Part shown: positions 1-7,184 of the stretch, piece after piece
How the letters are laid out: each line of letters starts with the position of its first letter
How positions within the stretch are numbered: the first letter of the stretch is position 1
NCBI GenBank assembly: GCA_905235355.1
Contig: CAJOLM010000038.1
Span: 1-9,790 of the forward strand
From: an uncultured Elusimicrobiales bacterium
GTDB lineage: Bacteria; Elusimicrobiota; Elusimicrobia; Elusimicrobiales; Elusimicrobiaceae
DNA length: 9,790 nt
Direction: 5' to 3'
Program-made: the position numbers and the translations under genes
Notes under the pieces: model-generated
Seen by the model: the letters and a program-made list of their open reading frames with translations, nothing else
What the model was told of the DNA's origin: nothing
Database searches by the model: none

Positions 1-153
1 GTATATGATGGACTTATTTTAAGAGGATAAAAAGAGATTGTCTTAAATTGTTTCGGAAAACGTCGTCGGAATAGTCTCATATGTATTGAACCCTAACAAC
101 GAGAAAACAGCTCTATTTTGCCTAATAAAAAACAACCCAGTGTGATAAAAATA

Positions 154-178
154 CCCCGGGCTTATATAAAACCCGGGG
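154..178 (-). terminator. Rho-independent terminator after radA
   Basis: The arms CCCCGGG (154-160) and CCCGGGG (172-178) form a perfect 7-bp GC-only stem around an 11-nt AT-rich loop. Read on the minus strand, the stem is followed by TATTTTTATC, a T-rich tail. It begins 21 bases past the radA stop codon and is placed to end the whole dnaB-radA block. The stem is short but very stable, and the U tract is broken by one A. No gene is supported between here and the left edge of the window. Confidence 0.8.
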
Positions 179-199
179 GCAAATGTTCTATTACTTATC

Positions 200-1564
200 T
201 TACCGTAATTTGAGTGCCAATTCATTAATTTCGGTAATTTCTTGCAGCGTAAGCGAGGACAGCTTCTGCTTTTCGCTTTTGCTCACGGGTGCGGTAAAAG
301 CAGTTTTGAAACCCAGCCGCTGCGCTTCTTCCAATCGGCGGTCAATGAGCGGCACTTTGGCAATTTGCCCTAATATACCCACTTCCGCCAAAAAGATAAA
401 ATCATGCGGCACCGCTACATCTTTAACCGAGCTAATGACCGCCGCGCAAATGGCTAAATCCAGCGCCGGGTCTTTTAGCTTGACGCCGCCAGCGATACTG
501 ACGTAAATATCTTTGTTATCCAGACTCAACCCCACATGCTTTTCAAGTGCGGCAAACAGCATTAAGCAGCGGTTTAAATCCACTCCTGTCGCCACGCGGC
601 GCGGATAGGGATAATGCGTCGGGCTGGCTAGTGCTTGCACTTCGGTCAGCAGCGGGCGCGAGCCTTCCAGCGCCAGCGTATAAGCGCGCCCCTTTAAGGC
701 GCGGCTTGACGAGGTTTGCGCAAAATATTCCCCCGCATTTTCCACCCCTTCCAATCCATGCCCGGTCATTTTAAAAAGCCCGATTTCCGCTGTAGATCCA
801 AAGCGGTTTTTGTGCGGGCGCAAGAGGCGCAACACATTGTCTTTTTCCGTGTCAAAATACAGCACGCAATCTACCATGTGCTCCAAAATTTTCGGCCCGG
901 CAAGTTCCCCCTCTTTGGTCACGTGCCCCAACACAAACGTGATAATTCCTTTGGGCTTGCATAAGCGCACCAGCTCGGCTGCGCACTCACGCACTTGTCC
1001 AATCGTTCCTGCCGAGGAAGTAAACTCCGGATGATATACTGTTTGAATAGAGTCCAGCACCAGCACGTCCGGGTTTACATTTTCCACCGACTCAATAATG
1101 TTTTGTATATTGGTTTCACAATGTAGCAAAATGTTTTCGTTTTTAGTGCCCAGACGCTCGGCGCGGCCCGAAATTTGGCTAATGCTTTCCTCGCCGGAAA
1201 TATACAGCACTTTGCGGTTTTTTGCCAGTGCATCTGCCACTTGCAGCATTAGCGTACTTTTGCCAATGCCCGGCGCGCCGGCCAACAGGGTCAGCTGGCC
1301 TTTGACAAGCCCACCGCCCAAAAGACGGTCAAATTCCCCAATGCCGGTGGGGATGCGCTCCTCTTTGACAACTTTGCTATCTGCCAATTTGACAATTTCA
1401 GACGAGAAATCCGTAAAGCTGCGCACGCGTTTTTCTTTTTTGCTCTCTTGCTGCTTGACCTCTTCTGCCAGCGTGTTCCACTCCCCGCACTCCGGACACT
1501 TACCAGCCCACTTGGGGGATTCGTATCCACATTTCTGGCAGACAAAAACCGTTTTAAATTTCAT
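200..1564 (-). CDS. radA: DNA repair/recombination protein RadA
   Basis: RadA is a hexameric DnaB-type ATPase that drives branch migration of RecA-made D-loops and helps process recombination intermediates in the cytoplasm. The 454-residue product has the full family layout and normal length. An N-terminal zinc finger shows C9-x2-C12 and C23-x2-C26. The RecA-like ATPase core has a Walker A motif GAPGIGKST (96-104) and a Walker B strand VLVLDS (167-172). The RadA-specific KNRFG motif is at 252-256, and a C-terminal Lon-protease-like domain (about 280-454) includes DPALDLA (365-371). The ATG start is supported by AGGAGC at 1569-1574, which overlaps the stop codon of the upstream mlaD; the two genes are 8 bases apart. 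It is the last gene of the block and is followed by a hairpin terminator. Nothing essential looks missing. Confidence 0.97.
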   Translation of the reverse strand: MKFKTVFVCQKCGYESPKWAGKCPECGEWNTLAEEVKQQESKKEKRVRSFTDFSSEIVKLADSKVVKEERIPTGIGEFDRLLGGGLVKGQLTLLAGAPGIGKSTLMLQVADALAKNRKVLYISGEESISQISGRAERLGTKNENILLHCETNIQNIIESVENVNPDVLVLDSIQTVYHPEFTSSAGTIGQVRECAAELVRLCKPKGIITFVLGHVTKEGELAGPKILEHMVDCVLYFDTEKDNVLRLLRPHKNRFGSTAEIGLFKMTGHGLEGVENAGEYFAQTSSSRALKGRAYTLALEGSRPLLTEVQALASPTHYPYPRRVATGVDLNRCLMLFAALEKHVGLSLDNKDIYVSIAGGVKLKDPALDLAICAAVISSVKDVAVPHDFIFLAEVGILGQIAKVPLIDRRLEEAQRLGFKTAFTAPVSKSEKQKLSSLTLQEITEINELALKLR

Positions 1565-1572
1565 ATCCGCTC

Positions 1573-2841
1573 CTAGCGCGCCATGGTTGCCAAGCCAAAG
1601 AAGGACGAAATATCCTGGTCGTTAAACGAGATATTGGCTTTGAGGTTAAATTCATTAACTTCCAATGTGTCGCGCATCCACGCGCCGACGGAGAAATACT
1701 TGCTCACGCGGTAATCCACCCCGTATGACAAATTGGGTTTATCAAAGTGACGTTTGTTAATGGTACGGTCGCGGCCCCAATCGCTAAATTCCACACCCGC
1801 CGTAAAGCGTTGCAAGAACTCATGGTCATAGAAGGGTTTGACCTCCAATGCCACCCCGCCGGCACCGCGTATCATACCGGCAGATACATTAGCCCATCTA
1901 TTATACAGACCAAAGCGCAAGTCCAGCTTATTACGCTCCACATAATCTTTATCTTTCAGCGTATCATCCTTATTTCCGATATTGGCAATACCGGCGCGGT
2001 AATATGTATATCCGCTAGACGGGAAAATCTCTAAAGCTAAATCGCTGGAAGCCACTTTGGCACTGGGCGAATAGAAGAAGTCATAATCCCAATACACGCG
2101 GAAGCGGCTCATCTTGCCCACGAAACTTTGCACTTCACTCATAGTGGTTTTCAGCTCGCTTACGCTTTCTTTAACTTCCTGTTTCATTTGCTCATCTTTA
2201 ATCAGCGCGCCCAATACACCTTCTTCGTTGGTAATGCTGTCCATAATGGCGTTTAGCTTATCGGTAATTTGTTCCAAATTTTTCATAGAAGAGGTTACAT
2301 AAGGTCTCATGGTCATTACCAACTGATTGACGTTGGCAGACAGTTGGCGTATATCGCGCATGGCATCATTTAATTGCGCACCGAATTGACCCTGCTGGTT
2401 GACGCTATCCACCAATTCGCGCACGCTGTTCATAGTATCGGCAATTTGCTCGTCCATGGGTTTTGCGTTAAAGCTCGATACATACTCGCCCGGTTTCAGA
2501 CGCCCTAAAGCGGCGTTGCCTTGCACGATTTTGACATATTTTGTGCCGATAATCCCGGTCATCGCAACGGAAACTTGTGCCCCTTTGTACAAGGTAACCC
2601 CGTCATGGATACCCATGACCACAATGACTTGGTCGCCCTCAATTTTAATGGCTTTTACTTTGCCGACTTCTACCCCCGCCAGTTTGACAGCTGCTTTACT
2701 GGGCAGCCCGGACACGTCTGCAAAACGCACATTGACGTCATAGCTGCGCGTAATGGAAAACCCGCCCAAAATGTATAAAGATAATCCCAGGACTGATAGT
2801 CCCAAGACGGTAAAAATACCTAATTTTGTTTCTGGTTTCAT
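1573..2841 (-). CDS. mlaD: MlaD-like MCE protein with helical stalk and beta-rich C-terminal domain
   Basis: This is the substrate-binding MCE subunit of an Mla-type lipid transporter, anchored in the inner membrane and projecting into the periplasm. Residues 8-27 form one uncleaved transmembrane helix. Residues about 33-108 are the MCE domain, with the typical G-L-P-S-K-A-A-V-K-L-A-G-V-E-V-G-K-V run and TGIIGTKYVKI. Residues about 129-244 are predicted helical, rich in Q, N, S, M and L, and probably a coiled coil or stalk. Residues about 246-422 are a different kind of sequence: alternating aromatic and polar strands such as FRVYWDYDFFYSP, YTYYRAGIANIG, KLDLRFGLYNRW and YFSVGAWMRD, typical of outer-membrane barrel strands. 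At 422 residues it is over twice the length of E. coli MlaD (about 183). The barrel reading is inference. It lies 26 bases after mlaF, with a weak GGGGAT upstream as the only Shine-Dalgarno candidate. Confidence 0.9.
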   Translation of the reverse strand: MKPETKLGIFTVLGLSVLGLSLYILGGFSITRSYDVNVRFADVSGLPSKAAVKLAGVEVGKVKAIKIEGDQVIVVMGIHDGVTLYKGAQVSVAMTGIIGTKYVKIVQGNAALGRLKPGEYVSSFNAKPMDEQIADTMNSVRELVDSVNQQGQFGAQLNDAMRDIRQLSANVNQLVMTMRPYVTSSMKNLEQITDKLNAIMDSITNEEGVLGALIKDEQMKQEVKESVSELKTTMSEVQSFVGKMSRFRVYWDYDFFYSPSAKVASSDLALEIFPSSGYTYYRAGIANIGNKDDTLKDKDYVERNKLDLRFGLYNRWANVSAGMIRGAGGVALEVKPFYDHEFLQRFTAGVEFSDWGRDRTINKRHFDKPNLSYGVDYRVSKYFSVGAWMRDTLEVNEFNLKANISFNDQDISSFFGLATMAR

Positions 2842-2867
2842 AAGTTATCCCCAATATAAATTAAAAT

Positions 2868-3629
2868 TTAATCCCGCAGGCGCATTTTGATAGGCCCCTG
2901 GCTGCTGCCGTCCACAAATTGCCGCACATACGGATTATCTGTTTTTCTAAAATCGTCCGGCGTACCATACAGCATAATGCGCCCGTCGTACAAAAAAGCC
3001 AAATAGTCAGATATCTTAAACGCAGAGCGCATATCGTGCGTAATCACCACAGAAGTAATGCCGAGTTTGTGTTTCATTTCCAAAATCAAATCGCTGATGA
3101 TATCAGACATAATCGGGTCTAACCCGGTAGTGGGCTCGTCGTACAAAATACATTTAGGGCTAATAGCCAGCACGCGCGCCAAGCTGACGCGTTTGCGCAT
3201 ACCGCCCGACAATTCCGACGGATTAAGTTTAGCTACATCCGGCTCAAGCCCGACCATGGCCAGTTTCTCTTTAATTACTTCCGGATATTTTTCCACGGGG
3301 ATTTCTGTTAAATACCGCAGCCCAAACGCTACATTATCCCCCACCGTCATAGAGTCAAATAAAGCCCCTTCTTGAAATAAATAGCCAAAGTGCCGGCGAA
3401 TGACCGCCAGGCGCATAGGGTCCGTCACTCGCGTAATATCGCGCCCGTTAAGCAAAATTTGCCCGCCCGTCGCGTCCATTAAGTGAATCATACACTTAAT
3501 CAGCGTACTTTTACCCGTGCCGGAACCGCCTAAAATAGTAGTGACTTTTCCGTCCTCTATTTTTAGGTTTACGTCCCGCAACACTTGGCGCGCGCCAAAG
3601 CTTTTTTGCAAATGTTTAATCTCTATCAT
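2868..3629 (-). CDS. mlaF: Mla-type ABC transporter ATP-binding protein
   Basis: This is the cytoplasmic ATPase of the MCE lipid transporter; it pairs with MlaE and powers phospholipid movement between inner and outer membranes. The 253-residue length is usual for MlaF. All ABC motifs are intact: Walker A GGSGTGKST (34-42), Q-loop Q86 in YLFQEGALF, signature LSGGM (140-144), Walker B ILYDEP (161-166), D-loop GLD (169-171) and switch H198 in ITHDM. The segment FQEGALFDSMTVGDNVAFGL is characteristic of the MlaF/Mkl branch. The ATG lies one base after the mlaE stop codon and has no clear Shine-Dalgarno site, which suggests translational coupling to mlaE. The partner proteins are encoded directly on either side. 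Confidence 0.96.
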   Translation of the reverse strand: MIEIKHLQKSFGARQVLRDVNLKIEDGKVTTILGGSGTGKSTLIKCMIHLMDATGGQILLNGRDITRVTDPMRLAVIRRHFGYLFQEGALFDSMTVGDNVAFGLRYLTEIPVEKYPEVIKEKLAMVGLEPDVAKLNPSELSGGMRKRVSLARVLAISPKCILYDEPTTGLDPIMSDIISDLILEMKHKLGITSVVITHDMRSAFKISDYLAFLYDGRIMLYGTPDDFRKTDNPYVRQFVDGSSQGPIKMRLRD

Positions 3630-3630
3630 C

Positions 3631-4407
3631 TTAAATTTTAAACGCCGTTAAAATGGCTGTTAAAAAGTAATCCAGCACCAAAATCATTACAATGCACGTC
3701 ACCACGGCCCCGGTGGTAGATTTACCCACCCCTTCGGCTCCGCCGCGCGTACTGACGCCTTTATAGCAGCACACGGTGGCTACTAAAAAGCCAAATACAA
3801 AAGATTTTAGGAACCCGTGCATAAAGTCCTTTACCCCCATAAAAGCGGTCACGTCCGTCATATAGACCTCGCCCGGAATCCCCAAGGCATGTACCGCAAC
3901 CAAATATCCGCCGAACACGCCAAACAAATTAGAAAAAGCAGTTAATAAAGGAACAGAAAACAGAAAGGCCGCCATACGAGGCAGTACCAAATAGCGCGTC
4001 GGGTTGGTGCCGAGTGTGTACAGCGCGTCCAATTGCTCCGTCACGGCCATGGTGCCAATATGCGCCGTCACGGCTGCCCCCGCCCGGCCGGAAATAACCA
4101 CCGCCGTCAGTACCGGGCCCAATTCACGAATTAATGAGAATGTGACCAGCGTTCCGACGTAAATCGGGTCGCCAAAAATATTGCCAATCGTGTTTCCGCC
4201 TTGCAAGGCCAGCACCATGCCGGTAAATAAACTGGTCATGGCAGTCACACTAAAGGAGTCCACCCCGATCGTCACACTTTGCTGGATAAATTGTTTAAAT
4301 TCAAAGCGCGCATGCCCGAGCCAATACAGGCACGAGCGCACCATATTGGTCGCGCCGCCCACTTGGCCCATCCAGTTATCTACCATTTTTCCAATGGCTG
4401 TAAACAT
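3631..4407 (-). CDS. mlaE: MlaE-family ABC permease
   Basis: This is the inner-membrane permease of the MCE lipid transport system; a MlaE dimer binds the MlaF ATPase on the cytoplasmic face and the MCE ring on the periplasmic face. The 258 residues match the family length. An N-terminal interfacial helix (about 20-45) is followed by several hydrophobic spans (about 52-70, 85-110, 145-175, 200-215 and 235-255). The family hallmark is visible: RELGPVLTAVVISGRAGAA at 94-112, continuing to TAHIGTM, then TEQLDAL (123-129). AAGGA lies 6 bases before the ATG, inside the end of alr, and the gap to the alr stop codon is only 2 bases. No STAS-domain MlaB gene is present in the block, although E. coli MlaFEDB needs one. 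Confidence 0.95.
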   Translation of the reverse strand: MFTAIGKMVDNWMGQVGGATNMVRSCLYWLGHARFEFKQFIQQSVTIGVDSFSVTAMTSLFTGMVLALQGGNTIGNIFGDPIYVGTLVTFSLIRELGPVLTAVVISGRAGAAVTAHIGTMAVTEQLDALYTLGTNPTRYLVLPRMAAFLFSVPLLTAFSNLFGVFGGYLVAVHALGIPGEVYMTDVTAFMGVKDFMHGFLKSFVFGFLVATVCCYKGVSTRGGAEGVGKSTTGAVVTCIVMILVLDYFLTAILTAFKI

Positions 4408-4409
4408 AT

Positions 4410-5516
4410 TTATTCCTTATAAAAACGCGGTACACGCGCCATTAGCACCGTCGTAATTTCGTAATCAATGGTCCCGGCTTTTTCCGCCAACTCCCGGGCA
4501 AAAATTTGCGCTGTGCCTTGTTTGCCAATCAGCACCACTTCATCCCCTACCCGCGCTTGCGGCACATGGGAAATATCCACCATACACATATCCATGGTAA
4601 TATTGCCCAGCACCCGGCAACGTATGCCGCCGATAAGCACTTCTGCTTTATTAGACAAAGCGCGCAAGTATCCGTCCCCATATCCCACGGGAATAGTGGC
4701 TACTTTCATAGCGTGCGGCGCGCGAAAACTGCGGTTGTAGCTAATGCTCGCGCCCGCGACCACGTCTTTGGCAAATACAATACGGCTCTTGAGAGATAAA
4801 ATCGGTTCAAAATTAGCCGCCAGCCCAAAAGAGGCATGACCCGCACGCACCATATCTGCGTGGCAATCAGGCCGCAGTTCTATGGCCGGAGAAGCCGCCG
4901 CGTGCACCAGTTGCACCGGGATTTTTTGCAAGCGCAGCTGGGTAATGGTATCGCGGAAATAGCCAATTTGTTCGTCGGTATAAGCCGGGTCCGTATCCAC
5001 GCTGGATAAATGCGTAAATAGTCCTTCCAAAATCACATGCTCATCATTTTTTAGCGCGTCTATCACGCGCATAATTGCGCTATGGCGCGTACCAATGCGC
5101 CCCATGCCGCTGTCTTGTTTAATGTGGCAGCGGATTTTTTTGCCCAGCTTACGAGCGGCTGCTTTGACGGCTTCTGCCGCTTCCACACTGGCTACCGCTA
5201 CAGATAAATCGTATTTAATAGCATATTCAAACGCTTCAAACGGATATAAACTGCCTAGCACCAGCACCGGCAGCGTGATGCCATTTTCGCGTAGCGCAAT
5301 CCCTTCTTCTACCGACGCGACCCCAAAGAAATCACACAGCTTATGTTTTTGGGCATATTGTCCCAACGGTACCGCCCCATGACCGTAGGCATTGGCTTTG
5401 AGTAAAGCCAATACTTTCACGTCCGGCCCGACTATTTGGCGGATTTTTTGCAGGTTGCGCCCGTAAGCGCTTAAATCAATTTCTGCCCACGTGGGACGAA
5501 GAAAAAGTGTATTCAC
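4410..5516 (-). CDS. alr: Alanine racemase
   Basis: Alr is a PLP enzyme that interconverts L- and D-alanine, supplying D-alanine for peptidoglycan. The 368-residue protein has the TIM-barrel fold signature with the PLP lysine K40 in LLKANAYGHG (38-47), DSGMGRIG (135-142) and IPVGYGDGYLR (275-285). The catalytic tyrosine is Y260 in SISYNRSF, and ITMDMCMVDI follows near the C-terminus. The start is GTG at 5514-5516. It is chosen because GGAG (5522-5525) lies 5 bases upstream and because RPTWAEIDLSAY begins at residue 7, as in other racemases. The usual RPGI-x-LYG segment reads RAGHASFGL (224-232), a visible departure that keeps the arginine expected to contact the PLP ring nitrogen. The gap to dnaB is 2 bases; dnaB-alr adjacency is known in other bacteria. 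Confidence 0.96.
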   Translation of the reverse strand: MNTLFLRPTWAEIDLSAYGRNLQKIRQIVGPDVKVLALLKANAYGHGAVPLGQYAQKHKLCDFFGVASVEEGIALRENGITLPVLVLGSLYPFEAFEYAIKYDLSVAVASVEAAEAVKAAARKLGKKIRCHIKQDSGMGRIGTRHSAIMRVIDALKNDEHVILEGLFTHLSSVDTDPAYTDEQIGYFRDTITQLRLQKIPVQLVHAAASPAIELRPDCHADMVRAGHASFGLAANFEPILSLKSRIVFAKDVVAGASISYNRSFRAPHAMKVATIPVGYGDGYLRALSNKAEVLIGGIRCRVLGNITMDMCMVDISHVPQARVGDEVVLIGKQGTAQIFARELAEKAGTIDYEITTVLMARVPRFYKE

Positions 5517-5518
5517 AA

Positions 5519-6931
5519 TTACTCCGGCAATGCCATTACTCCTTCCTCGGCAGGGCCTAAATCGATATTTTCCGAGGTGGGGTTGGTAAACAAGGTATAT
5601 TCGCTTAAGAAAGTTAAATCAATATCCCCCACCGGGCCGTTGCGCTGCTTGGCAATAATCAGTGTGGCCTTGCGTTTAAGAGACTCATCATCGCGTTTGT
5701 AATATCCTTCGCGGTGAATAAGTGCCACAACGTCTGCGTCCTGTTCAATAGAGCCGGACTCGCGCAAGTCAGACAGCTGCGGCTTATTGTCCAAGCGGGT
5801 TTTATCCTCGTTTTTACGGCTTAATTGGGAAAGGGCCAGCACCGGTACATTGAGCGTGCGCGCCAGCTCTTTAAGCATACGGGAAATTTCAGATACTTCC
5901 TGCTGGCGGCTTTCGCTGCGGCCCGACGAGCGGATCAGCTGCAAATAGTCAATGATAATCAGCCCCAGCTGTTTGCCTTGTTTAGCCAGTTCATTGGCCA
6001 GGCGGCGCGAGCGCATACGTAGCTCGGTAATCGTAATACCCGGCGTATCGTCAATAAATAGCGGTGCTTCCGCCAAGCATGCCAGTTCACGTGTTAAATC
6101 CTTCCATTTGCTACGTTGAAAATAGCCGTTTCGCACTTGGTGCACCTCTGCCATAGCAGCCGAGCACAACATACGTTCATAAATGGAGTGCCGCCCCATT
6201 TCCAGCGAAAATATCGCCACCGGGAAGCCCTTATTGACGCACGCATGGTGCGCAATATTTAAGGCCAAAGCAGTTTTACCTTGGCTGGGGCGCGCCCCTA
6301 AAATGATTAAATCGGACTTGCGGAAACCGCCTGTTTTATAATCAAACTCCCGAAAGCCCGTCGGTACACCCTTGACCGGGTTTTTGTCCAGGTGGGCTTT
6401 TTCAATCATTTCCATCACTTCGGCGGCTAAATCTTTAGACGAAACAAAGCCTTTTAAATCCTGTTTTTGGCTGAGCTTAAAAATCTGCTCCTGTGCCACA
6501 TCAATCAGTTTTTCCGGCTCGTCTTCCTCTTTGTAGCACTCTTGCACCAGGTGGGTGGCGGTCTTGATTAAATCACGCACCAGGAATTTTTTATAGACGA
6601 TATTGGCATAATGCTCCACGTGGGCAGCGGTGGAAACTTTATTGATTAAATCGGTCAGATATAGCTCTCCCCCCACCTGCAAGAGCAGGTTTTGGGTTTT
6701 AAGCTCCTCGGTCAGCGTAACCAGGTCAATGGCGCGGCCCTTATCGGCCAGGTCCTTCATGGCAGAAAAAATCTTTTTGTGCGCGTCTTTATAAAAGTGC
6801 TCCGGCTTTAAAATATCCAGCGCGCGCTCCACGGCGTCGGCCTCCAGCAGCATAGAGCCCAACACCGCCATTTCAGCGTCTAGCGCTTGCGGCGGAAGCT
6901 TTTCTTCCAATAAATTATTTACTTTCGGCAT
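5519..6931 (-). CDS. dnaB: Replicative DNA helicase DnaB
   Basis: This is the hexameric 5'-to-3' helicase that unwinds the replication fork and binds primase. The 470-residue protein has the N-terminal helical domain (about 12-115; PPQALDAEMAVLGSML is the usual opening), a linker, and a C-terminal RecA-like ATPase. That core shows Walker A GARPSQGKT (212-220), catalytic E244 in FSLEM, Walker B LIIIDYLQL with D328, Q369 in ALSQLSR, and SDLRESGSIEQDADVV (387-402) carrying the conserved C-terminal motif. No intein or insertion interrupts the P-loop. The ATG (6929-6931) is preceded by AGAGG at 6937-6941, 5 bases upstream. It is the first gene of the minus-strand block. Confidence 0.97.
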   Translation of the reverse strand: MPKVNNLLEEKLPPQALDAEMAVLGSMLLEADAVERALDILKPEHFYKDAHKKIFSAMKDLADKGRAIDLVTLTEELKTQNLLLQVGGELYLTDLINKVSTAAHVEHYANIVYKKFLVRDLIKTATHLVQECYKEEDEPEKLIDVAQEQIFKLSQKQDLKGFVSSKDLAAEVMEMIEKAHLDKNPVKGVPTGFREFDYKTGGFRKSDLIILGARPSQGKTALALNIAHHACVNKGFPVAIFSLEMGRHSIYERMLCSAAMAEVHQVRNGYFQRSKWKDLTRELACLAEAPLFIDDTPGITITELRMRSRRLANELAKQGKQLGLIIIDYLQLIRSSGRSESRQQEVSEISRMLKELARTLNVPVLALSQLSRKNEDKTRLDNKPQLSDLRESGSIEQDADVVALIHREGYYKRDDESLKRKATLIIAKQRNGPVGDIDLTFLSEYTLFTNPTSENIDLGPAEEGVMALPE

Positions 6932-6960
6932 ACGAACCTCTTTATAATGATAAAAATCCG

Positions 6961-6982
6961 AGCCCCTGCCGCGGCAGGCGCT
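6961..6982 (-). promoter_or_regulatory. GC-rich palindrome in the dnaB leader
   Basis: A perfect 14-base palindrome, CCTGCCGCGGCAGG, occupies 6965-6978. After one mismatch on each side, AGC (6961-6963) and GCT (6980-6982) extend it to a 22-base near-perfect dyad. It lies a few bases past the predicted start of transcription and 20 bases ahead of the dnaB Shine-Dalgarno site. As RNA it would make a strong hairpin at the 5' end of the operon mRNA. As DNA it could be an operator. Eight bases beyond it the minus strand has a T5 run, so weak attenuation is also possible. Its role is not determined. Confidence 0.45.
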
Positions 6983-6991
6983 ATTTCCATT

Positions 6992-7000
6992 ATTGTAGCA
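6992..7000 (-). promoter_or_regulatory. Extended -10 promoter candidate for the dnaB operon
   Basis: On the minus strand the sequence TGCTACAAT gives a TGn extension followed by TACAAT, one base from the -10 consensus. No good -35 hexamer lies 16-18 bases upstream (the 17-bp position reads GCGCAC), which is tolerable for an extended -10 promoter. Transcription would start near 6985, giving a leader of about 54 bases that contains the palindrome at 6961-6982. A TTGACA also occurs on this strand at 7091-7096, but no suitable -10 follows it at proper spacing. Confidence 0.5.
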
Positions 7001-7143
7001 GTTTTAAAGCCGCTGTGCGCACCTGGAATTAGATGCTACAAGGTGCAGTATTATTGTTTACCAGACACAAAAGCGGCAGGAGGAGCTCTCTGTCAAGCAC
7101 CGTCCGCCCGGTACCCAAAAATCAAGGGAATATCAATGAACGA

Positions 7144-7169
7144 AAAACCCCGCCAGACGGCGGGGTTTT
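7144..7169 (-). terminator. Rho-independent terminator after the PTS gene
   Basis: A perfect 11-bp stem pairs 7144-7154 (AAAACCCCGCC) with 7159-7169 (GGCGGGGTTTT) around the loop AGAC. The minus-strand tail is a run of five T, and the plus strand also ends in four T, so it could work in both directions. It begins 16 bases after the PTS stop codon and separates that gene from the dnaB block. No gene is supported in 6932-7184; the long plus-strand frame there crosses this hairpin. Confidence 0.9.
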
Positions 7170-7184
7170 GGGCAAGAGCAAAGC

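Noticed and set aside
1..30. Plus-strand frame VYDGLILRG followed by TAA, possibly the 3' end of a gene entering from the left
   Set aside because: Nine codons are too few to identify anything, and other frames stop equally early. It remains possible, since such a gene would converge on radA.
43..225. Minus-strand 60-codon frame past the end of radA
   Set aside because: It overlaps the radA 3' end in another frame and runs through the terminator hairpin; no family features.
7091..7096. Minus-strand TTGACA upstream of dnaB as a -35 element
   Set aside because: The base run 17 bp downstream is CTTTTG, and the nearest AT-rich -10-like sequence is about 35 bp away.
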